From Baffinella frigidus (taxonomy: Eukaryota > Cryptophyceae > Cryptomonadales > Baffinellaceae), in NCBI GenBank assembly GCA_026770585.1, contig MU647290.1, positions 91,818 to 114,475 on the forward strand: 22,658 bases of DNA, read 5' to 3'. A model generated the notes under the pieces. The model worked only from the letters and a program-made list of their open reading frames with translations, was not told the origin of the DNA and made no database searches. Below are positions 13,330 through 21,800 of this stretch, piece after piece. Numbering within the stretch: the stretch's first letter is position 1; each line of letters begins with the position of its first letter. The position numbers and the translations under genes are program-made.

Positions 13330-13413
13330 CGGCACGAGACGTCGATCAACGAGGGCTACGAAGAAAGTCAACTTCCTCAAGGCAAGTTGACTTTTGATGA
13401 AAGGTTCGTAGTC
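13330..13413 (+). mobile_element. Family M element, copy 3, with flanking shared segment
   Basis: Matches 12413-12505 with few changes, including the upstream flank GAGACGTCGATCAACGAG and hairpin AAGTCAACTTCC / GGCAAGTTGACTT. Confidence 0.7.
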
Positions 13414-13565
13414 AAGAGGCACGACAGCCCCTCGGCGAATGCCACGATCATCTCAATCGGCGCTCCGCCCCCCAGCAGCATCCCAGCCTCGGTGCGGGCG
13501 GGCCCCGAGTCTCGCGTGAGAGCTCACGAGAAACGCGATGCCGCGCTCCTCCTCCTCTTCTCGCT

Positions 13566-13655
13566 CCATCTGATCCGAAAGGAAGCATGGCTTTTCTGCA
13601 GAACCAGTTCCGGTGTCCGCCTATGTTGGGAGCTCGAAGAACCTGAAGGACCTGA
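13566..13655 (+). mobile_element. Family J segment, copy 2
   Basis: GATCCGAAAGGAAGCATGGC through CCGCCTATGTTGGGAGCTCG and GAAGAACCTGAAGGACC. Same family as 12154-12232 in the opposite orientation; a third copy in this orientation is at 14252-14335. Confidence 0.6.
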
Positions 13656-13780
13656 AGGACCAAACGGATCTCCAAGCGCGCGGCACGATCCAGGCAGGGG
13701 CAGCATCCGGTTCCCGTCCAGCCATGCTTCGACAAGGCACACAGGCACCAACTTTCACGCGCTGCGTTCTCGAGGCACCC

Positions 13781-13990
13781 ACTCAAGGTGAGGACGATGA
13801 TGACGTTCAAATCAAGTAATGGGGAAAGAAACGCGAGATATGCGGACACCACGGAGTAGAACAGGACATTCAAAAGGTCTGTGTTCGTCATCAGCTCCAT
13901 AAACGCCGCCCAGAAGGGAAATGCGAATAACCACTTGCCGGTCGATTGCAGTCGCGGCTCTGGCACTTGGAACTCATTTCCCAAGCAGTT
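13781..13990 (-). CDS. Candidate membrane-protein coding segment (minus strand)
   Basis: The minus-strand frame reads through hydrophobic blocks WLFAFPFWAAFMELM, LLNVLFYSVVSAYLAFLSPL and LNVIIVLTLS, separated by a short polar turn (TNTD). This looks like two or three membrane segments of a polytopic protein. The listed borders are the span that looks coding; the open frame extends to 14053 and 13448, but those ends run into repeat families K and J. GC at third positions is lower than in the DoxX-like exons. Splice borders were not found, and the family is not recognised. It may belong with the downstream minus-strand exon 13218-13122, or may be a relic. Confidence 0.4.
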
Positions 13991-14043
13991 GCAAGACAAA
14001 CTCGTGGTTCTCACTGAGGTCCGATGGTGTACATCCTGCCCGA

Positions 14044-14138
14044 TATCCCTCAAGTGGCGAGGGGGTCATATTTGACCCCCAGCAGGCCTGCATAGGCCTA
14101 CGTAGGAGCGTAATGAGCTACCCGCCACTTAAGGGATA
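14044..14138. mobile_element. Family K fold-back element, copy 2
   Basis: Terminal repeats TATCCCTCAAGTGGCG and CGCCACTTAAGGGATA; 95 bp, with an inner GGGGGTCATATTTGACCCCC palindrome and a CCTGCATAGGCCTACGTAGG segment. Confidence 0.75.
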
Positions 14139-14251
14139 GAGCAAAGGCTCCAACGTCGTCCCGTGGCGGGCCCGTCCTGGCCTAGGTCCTCACACGTTCG
14201 TAGGAAGAGAGAGCTCCCATGCTTCCTCAATTCTTCAATGCGGCAGGAGGT

Positions 14252-14335
14252 TGATGCGATCCGAAAGGAAGCAGGGCTTCCCTGCAAAACCAGTTCCAGT
14301 GTCCGCCTATGGTCGGAGTGTAAAGAACCTAAAGA
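14252..14335 (+). mobile_element. Family J segment, copy 3
   Basis: GATCCGAAAGGAAGCAGGGC, then AACCAGTTCCAGTGTCCGCC and a TATGGTCGGAG end. Diverged from copies 1 and 2. Confidence 0.55.
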
Positions 14336-14598
14336 GCCTAGCGGGAAGGGGGAGGAGATCGGATTACTGCTCGTTTTGGTATGGATACAGTAAGGGTCGG
14401 AGGCAAGAGGAAACCCCAAGCGAAAATCAAATGCGACACAGACCTTCATGTATGAAACAAAGGCGCACCACAACCTAGACCCGCCCCCGCGGGTCAACCT
14501 ACCAGCCAGCCCGCGTGCCTACACCGCACACAACACCAAACCGTCTCTCCATGCGTCCCCCCCTTCCCTGATTCGCCTAACTGGGCAACCCCCGGACC

Positions 14599-14679
14599 CT
14601 ATTGCAGCTCGCTGCTTCCGGCCATCCCGGCTACCAGTTTGGCCATTTCAGCTGCCACGGACTGGATGAGCTCCTCCTC
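14599..14679 (-). CDS. Possible C-terminal coding piece (strand ambiguous)
   Basis: Minus-strand reading gives EEELIQSVAAEMAKLVAGMA followed by GSSELQ and TAG, an amphipathic helix-like C-terminus. The plus strand over the same bases follows a plausible acceptor (CCCTATTGCAG) and reads LAASGHPGYQFGHFSCHGLD without a nearby donor. Neither has both splice borders. It is listed because the composition is unlike the surrounding repeats. Confidence 0.3.
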   Translation of the reverse strand, partial: EEELIQSVAAEMAKLVAGMAGSSELQ

Positions 14680-14728
14680 CCCCCCAAAAAACGCCCCCCC
14701 GCCCACTCTGCTGCCCTGTTTGCACCAG

Positions 14729-14793
14729 GATAAATTCGGTCCAGAAGTTGACTTAGTGGCACAAAAGTTGACCGAATTCGGACCAAATTTATC
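14729..14793. mobile_element. Short hairpin with TTGAC cores
   Basis: GATAAATTCGGTCC at the left pairs with GGACCAAATTTATC at the right with mismatches; between them are AGAAGTTGACTT and AAAAGTTGACCG. About 65 bp. Confidence 0.6.
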
Positions 14794-14851
14794 AAAACGA
14801 CCCGAATGTAGGTCTGCAATTCAATGAAGTTGACTGATTACGGTCCGTTAT

Positions 14852-14897
14852 CAGGAATCATGGACCGTTCTGAACACAGAACGGTCCTTGATTCCTG
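14852..14897. repeat. Hairpin (21-base arms, 4-base loop)
   Basis: CAGGAATCATGGACCGTTCT plus G pairs with CAGAACGGTCCTTGATTCCT plus G with one mismatched pair; loop AACA. It lies between two GTTGACT motifs (14829, 14906) and may be the centre of a larger element. Confidence 0.75.
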
Positions 14898-15206
14898 GTA
14901 GTAAAGTTGACTAAACAGCGTTGCTGGCAACGTTTCTGGTGGTCCGGTCTCTGTCAGCCTGTTGCTCTGGGGGCAGGGCTGCGGGGGAACTCCGACAAAC
15001 TTCATGGTCAAAATTAAGGTCAAGGATTTGACCATTTTGGCCCAGCCTTGATGAGGCTCATGGTATCCCATGGTTGAAGCATAAGAACTCCAACCACGGA
15101 TACCCCATTTGTCAAGAGGGAACAAGATTCCACGGGGTGCGAGGATTGTGTGGGGGGGGTGGGGTGAGATCAGCCAGACACCAACGATGACATTATCTCC
15201 TCCTTT

Positions 15207-15305
15207 AGGTCCTTTAGGTTTTAATTTCTCCCAACATATGCCAACGACACGCCCTTCCGTAGAAAGGACTGCAGAGAAAGCATTTTTGCTTTCGGATCTC
15301 GTTTA
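15207..15305 (-). mobile_element. Diverged family J segment, copy 4 (minus)
   Basis: The reverse complement has GAGATCCGAAAGCAAAAATG, a GCTTTCTCTGCAG block, GGCATATGTTGGGAGAA and AACCTAAAGGACCTAAAGG in the same order as the other family J copies. Confidence 0.45.
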
Positions 15306-15439
15306 GCTCTCCAGTGCAGAGGCTCGTGAAGAGGGGATACAGGGTGGTTCTCTTGCGGTGTTTGAGTTAGACCAAAAAGGCACAGGCTCGCGCACACACC
15401 AAACCCAGGTCAGCCGTTACGCCCCAACTCAAAATTTGA

Positions 15440-15738
15440 GGTCAAGGATTTGGAGGGTGGAGTAGCAGACCAAAATTTGCCGATACCCCCCTTAAATTAG
15501 TTGGTAAAAGTGGAGGAAAACGTTTTTTTCTCTCCGGAAGGGCCCGCCTGGGTGAAGTAAAACCCATGAAGAGCCATTTTAGGAGATGTTCCCCCACTCC
15601 CCCGTGAAATCTGAAACCACATTCGTGAACCAACTTTCAATTCTGTTGTACAAATGTGGTCTCAGATTTTACGGAGGAGTGGGGGAACATCATGTTACTA
15701 CACAAAAAGCCTGCTACCCCACCCTCAGGATTTGACCA
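15440..15738. mobile_element. Family I long fold-back element (~300 bp)
   Basis: Outer arms GGTCAAGGATTTGGAGGGTG and CACCCTCAGGATTTGACC, inner arms GATGTTCCCCCACTCC and GGAGTGGGGGAACATC, then TGAAATCTGAAACCACATT / AATGTGGTCTCAGATTTTA. Arms are imperfect. A related outer motif at 15006-15045 (GGTCAAGGATTTGACCATTT) suggests another fragment. Confidence 0.7.
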
Positions 15739-15814
15739 TTTTGGCACGTCTCACCCCCTTTTTTCGAGGGCAAAACATCCTCGGCAGGAGAAGTCGCAAC
15801 GCACAACCACCAAC

Positions 15815-15871
15815 ATGGCGGACAACAACCCCTTTGGTGGTCTGGTTGGATGGTTCGGCGCCCTCGCCAAG
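15815..15871 (+). CDS. Second gene, exon 1 (start codon)
   Basis: CCAACATGGCG is a good start context. Nineteen codons, phase 0, donor GTGCGG. High GC at third positions against AT-richer flanks. Peptide as in the gene entry; Gly/Trp/Phe-rich and weakly amphipathic. Confidence 0.6.
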
Positions 15872-18800
15872 GTGCGGATCAGTGAACTTGCTCCTCCAAG
15901 GGTCTCTTGTTCGTAGATCCCACCGGAGAGGCCATCCAGGCCTCTCTCCGGCCCTCTGGGTGGTGCGAAGCACGGGCGAGTAGCCCCCCCCCAATGTTCC
16001 GGGGGCGCTAGGCATCAGCCAGGTGTCCGTTGTCATCAGCGCTGCTCTGATCTTGAACCAGAGGTCGCACTGCAGTGATGACGCTGGAGCGCGTTGCAAC
16101 CTGTCGCAAAGGCAGCCTAGATACCCACACATCCACCACACACCATCTGCTTGCTGCCCGTCGCCGCGGCCGTAGGCACCAGCCAGGTGTCCGTTGACAA
16201 AAGCCGGTGCAACCTGTCGCGTGTCCACACAACGGCGAGCGCAACGCGCAGCCGCCCCGTGATAGCCCTCTCCATCACGACAGGAGCCAGAGAAGGAGGC
16301 ATCGGCTCTCGCAGAGGGGCGCACTCCGAGCAGGCGCACCGCGAGCAGGGAGGGGGAGACGCGCTCTCCCATGTCCGTGAACCGCGCCATGAGCTCCGGA
16401 GGTGCCGCAACCGTCCCCCTTCTTTGTTAATCTCCAGCGTCAAGTCGAGTGATCCAATAGTCTACGAGCCGTATGTCGGACCCGCCTCGGCATTCTCAAC
16501 ACCCTGAATGGCCGTGTCGACTTCCACCAGCAACCCGTTGCAGCTTATAACCGGATCGGGTAATGTTGTAAATTTCCGCTAAACCGGACATATCTGTCCG
16601 CATTTCCCGCCAGCAATTCTGAGGTCCCTATGGACTCCTACCGTAGGGTCCTACGAATAAAACAGAAAAAAAACCTTGGTTCCCGGATCCTTGCAAGGAC
16701 CCGGTAAAAGCTGCTACGGGTTGCTGGTGGTTCGCTGAGAAGGCCCAGGGTCTAGCTCTGCCTCAGCCGTTTCAGAGCTCTCCCATCCACTAGCCCTTGG
16801 AGGTGGCTTCAACAGTGCTCTGGAACAGTTTCGATTTACCTTGACATCGGGGTCGGATCCGGCCCGACCCCGATGCAAGGTAAAATCCAAGACCTTCTAG
16901 GGCACTCTTTGAGCCACTTGGGAGGGCTGGTGGATGGGCGTGCACCGCGCCATGAGCTCCGGAGGTGCCGCACCCCTACGCTAGACCTCAGGGTGGTCAA
17001 TCGCAAAAGTCAACTCCTCACTGCCGCGAGGTCAACTTTTGGAAGAATAGCCCGTGTTCGGGCTATTCTGCAAGGGTGTCAACTTATGATTGCTCCCGGT
17101 CACGTCTAAAGTAGCTTTCCCCTCCCTCTCTCCATCCCCCCCCCCCCCCACCTTCTCTCCCCCTATCACCTCCTCCTCTCTCCCTTGCTTCTCTCGTTCG
17201 CTCCTCTCTCTCCTCCCTTCCTCCCTCCTTTACCCCCCCCCCTTCTCCAAGGCCTAGCTCTGTCTCAGTCTATTGGGGCACACAAATTCGCTTCACCCGG
17301 GCTCTTTCCCGCTCCAAAGTTAACGGATCTGCACCGCGCACCCAGCGTGTCAACTTGAGAAAAGTCGGCCAACCCGACTGAGGCAGAGCTAGACCTCCCG
17401 CCCTCACAGCGCGATCCAGTCGCGTTTTTCAGGTCTCTTGATTCGTACTTGAGCCCCTCGGGATCCGGTGGGCTGAATCCGGTGGGCTGAGCCATTCCCG
17501 TACAAATCTCTTCGCGTTCCTGAATAGATTTAATTTCAGATTTGGCTTGGCGTTTGAGCCATTTCGTACTTTTAGGGCTTTAAGACAGCTGGGTGTCTAC
17601 CATAAATATTTTAGATGGGACAGTTCCCGAGATCAAATCTGTTCAGGTCCGGGACTAAATCACGGGACTCGACCAAGGCGCTCTGGTCGCCAGAGCACTA
17701 CAAAATAATAATAATAATAATGATAATAATAATAACAACAATAATAATGACTCAGTTTTTTTTTGCTAAGAACCCACAAAAGAAGTTTCAGCCAGGTTTG
17801 GAAGGATACAGTTTGTTCCTCATTGCTGATGGCCGGGGGACGCTCTTATCTGGGGAAACCTATTTTTCTTTAGTTTGATGGCAAGGAAAATTACTACATA
17901 AATGCTTTAATATTACTAATAAGAACGAACTGTGTAGTAATTTTCCTTGCCATCAAACTAAAGAAAAATAGTTTTCCCCGGATAAGCTCATCCGGCGACC
18001 AGCGCAGCAATGATCATGCAAAAAGCCAACGCCAGTGAGCTACTTACAGCCTACAGATTGCCTACGGTAGGAGCCCCCCTTCCTACGACTTTCAAAATAT
18101 TTTATTTTAAAAGTCGTAGGATGGGGGCTCCTACCGTAGGCAATCCGTAGGTCGTAAGTACCTCGCTGGCGTTAGCTTGCGGTATTAATGAGGGGGGGCT
18201 CCTATCAAGAGGCGGGTCTGTCCCCGAAAGGCGAGCTGGTCTAAAGAGCACTCCACTTTGCAGCCACCGGGGGCTTCACGGGTACAGTCCATCTTAACCA
18301 TGTGTACTAGAATATTATCCATTTTCATTGGATTATAACCGCATTTCCCCCGGATATCCGGGGGGAAAGGCTCTCGGTCGCTGCTACGTGGCACACACCC
18401 CACCCCTCCCTCAACAGCCCCACGTGCCCAGTCCGCGTCCCGCCCTCCCGCACCCAGCTGAGTGCGAAAATGCCATTTTGTCACCTACCCACGGTACCAG
18501 TGAGTGCGGGGCTCACTGGTGGGGTGCGGGAGGGCGGAACGCGGGACTCACGGGACTCACTCACGCGACTCACGCACTCACTCAACATGCAGTGCCTCCT
18601 CGAAAGAGTGACAGCCTAATCCGCGGGCACACATTAATTAATATATTAATAGGGTAACGGACTAGGCCTACGATATTACCTACGATAGGCCGTAGGGGTT
18701 TTCGTAGGAGCCCCCCTAGGTCCCTACGGCCTACCGTAGTCAATACCGTAGGCCTAACTACCCCAGTTTTAGTCCGTTACCCTATGAATATCTCTGAGAT

Positions 18801-21800
18801 ACGGGTGGTGGAAGCAGGGCGGAGCACCGAGGGGGGAACTCCGATTGGCCGCCTCAAGACCTCTGCCCCATTGGAGCATGCTCTACTGCAAAGCCCCAGA
18901 GGAAGTCTCAAAATTCTTAGACACGACACTAAAATTACTTGTAGGTTACCTTTTGACGAATTTTGGTCACGTCCTTGGGGTGAAAATTGCCTTTTGAGGA
19001 GAAAATGGCTCAAAAGTATGCGACACCAGAGTGTCGCGAACTTTTTGAAACTTCCCCTGGGGCTTTCCAGTAGAGTAACATTGCATTATGTGTTGAGTGA
19101 ATTCCGTTGGCAGGAACGGCGTTAATTAATGTTAATTAATATCTCTGAGATACGGTATTAATTCGTATCTCATTAATTCATATCTCTGAGATACGGCTGG
19201 TGGAAGCAGGGCAGAGCAGCGAGGGGGGAACTCCGATTGGGCGCCTCAAGAGCTCCCAGGTCAACCCTACACCCTAAACCCGAAACCCGAAACCCGAAAC
19301 CCTAAACCCTAAACCCTAAACCCTAAACCCTGAACCCTAGACCCTGAACCACAAACCACAAACCACAAACCACGAACCCCAAACAACAAATCCCACACCC
19401 CACACCCCACACCCCAAACCCCAAACCCCAAACCCCAAACCCCAAACCCCAAACCCCAAACCCCAAACCCTAAATCTAAATCCCCAAACCCTAAATCCGG
19501 AAACACTGTAGGCTCTAAACCCTAAACCCCCAACCCTAAATCCTAAACCCTAAATCCTTAACCCTAAAACCCATACCCCACACCCCACACATCTGTTGAT
19601 AATCAATTAATCAGGCGATAATCAATTTATTGGGTAATAACCATTTCATCTGATCATCAATTAACCAATCTGATTAAATCTGATCATCGATGAACCAGCT
19701 GGCTATCAATCAGCCAATTAAGTCGGTTGATTGTCAATTGACCATTTCTTAATTATCATGATTAATTGATAAGCCGACAATCATTGCTTCACCCACGGGG
19801 GAGGAGGGTCACTAAGGCGGCTCAAGAGCACTGTAGGCTCTCAACCCGCAACCCCACTCCCCAACCCCCACACCAGAACGTTGCACCCCCTACACGCCCT
19901 AATAAAACCTCCCGTCCGTCCCGTACACCCTTAACGTACCAAGCGCATCGTGACAAGACGCCACCCCGATCTTGGCGGGGGCCTGCGGGATTGGTCTAGT
20001 AAGGTCCCCTAGCGAAGAATGCTGGATACGCACTGCCGGGGTTTCGCCCTACACACTTATCCGGGGAAACCTATTTTTCTTTAGTTTGATGGCAAGGAAA
20101 ATTACTACACAATTCGTTCTTATTAGTAATATTAAAGCATTTATGTAGTAATTTTCCTTGCCATCAAACTGAAGAAAAATAGGTTTCCCCGGATAAACAC
20201 CCCCCTGACGACCCATGTCCTACTGATGCCCAATGCCCCTCATGACGGTCGTCGGGTGTAGCGTGTAGCGTGTACGGTGTACGGTGTAGGGTGTAGGGTG
20301 TACGGTGTACGGTGTACGGTGTAGGGTGTAGGGTGTAGCGTGTAGCGTCCTCAACTCTTCACCTTTCACCTCCAACCCAGGGGGGGGGGGGGTCACCGAG
20401 GCGACTCAAGAGCACTGAGGTAGACCCCAAACCCTAAACCCTAAATCCCAAACCCCTAACGCCTAAACCCCAAACCCTAAACCCCAAACCCCTAACGCCT
20501 AAACCCTAAACCCCAAACCCCAAACCCTAAACCCTAAACCCTAAACCCTAAACCCCGAACCCTAAACCCTAAACCCTGAACCCCGAACCCTTTACCCTAA
20601 ACCCCAAACCCTAAACCCTAAACCCCAACCCCTAAACCCTAAACCCCAAATCCTAAAACCAAAAACCTAACCTCAATTCCCAGGGGTCACCAGTGGTGCG
20701 GATCACGAGCACGGAGGGGACTTTAACCCCTAACCCCTCACCCTCAAAACCCAAAACCCAAACCCCAAAAACCCAAACCTAACAACCTAAACCCTCGATT
20801 CGCAGGGGTCGCCGGTGGTGACGCGCACGCCCAGCGGATACCCCCAGCGCACCCCGAGCCAGGTCTCTACCGCTCCTAACATGCTTTGGGATTTGGTCCG
20901 GGGGGCAGCCCGACTCGAAGAGGACTCGCTACCCCCCCCGGAAACCAGACTCTTCACCGCTCCAAAGTTGACTGGGTTGTACCACCGGCCCAGCATGTCA
21001 ACTTAAGAATAGTCTGCCAAGAGTACGGAGGGGTCGCCAGAGACCAAGCGGATACCACCAGCACACACCCAGCCAGGTTTTGACCGCCCCTAGAGCGCTG
21101 TGCAGAGAAGTTGGCCACGGGAAATAATGGAAAATCGAGAAATTGGAGCCATTTTGTCGACTTTTGAGAAATTTAGTACCATGAATTTCTCAAAAGTAGA
21201 CAAAATGGCTCCAATTTTCCCATTTTCCCATTTTTCGGCTACCACCAGCGCACCCCCAGCCAGGTCTGTTTCTGAAGTTAACTTAAGACTGTCAGACTAT
21301 TCTCAAGTTGACATGCAGGGTCCGCGCGGTACACCCCCATCAACTTTGGCGCGGGAAAGTGCTCGGCCTCACGAAATTGGTGAGACCGAATAGTCTCCGA
21401 GCGGATCCTCTTCAGGGGTACCTCGCTCATAAGAAAACGCCCTTCCCCAGGACCCTTCAGTAGGCCTATGCCTAGGGCCCTATGGTGGTCCTAGGGGGTG
21501 GGCGGTTTGGTGTAAGCGAGGTACCCCTGTAGCGCATTCCCCATCGCGTGTGGCGATGGTCTGTGCATCCGAACCGTTGCGGACCACCAGCCACCACCAG
21601 AGAACCAAATCAGGGTCATGAGGCCTATGGTGAAACCCCCTGCACCCTAGAGGCTCAGCCTTAAGTCTGCAGGAGGAATCAACTTTTGCGATCGTTCAAT
21701 TTGGTTCACTTCTAGTGGCTGGTGGGACCCCTGCATCAAAAGCGCTCTTGGAGTGAGGCTGTTTTGTACCGGCAGTTACATCTAAATGCACTGTTTTGCA

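Noticed and set aside
13300-13791. 163-codon plus-strand open frame
   Set aside because: It runs through a family M hairpin and a family J segment, both of which recur elsewhere without this frame.
15725-16390. 221-codon minus-strand open frame
   Set aside because: It overlaps exons 1 and 2 of the second gene on the opposite strand. Those have start context, splice borders and phase agreement, whereas this frame crosses the exon borders and the internal direct repeat.
19309-19506. Open frame of GFGVWGLGFGVWG-type repeats
   Set aside because: Direct translation of telomere-like heptamers; the same kind of peptide appears at every array.
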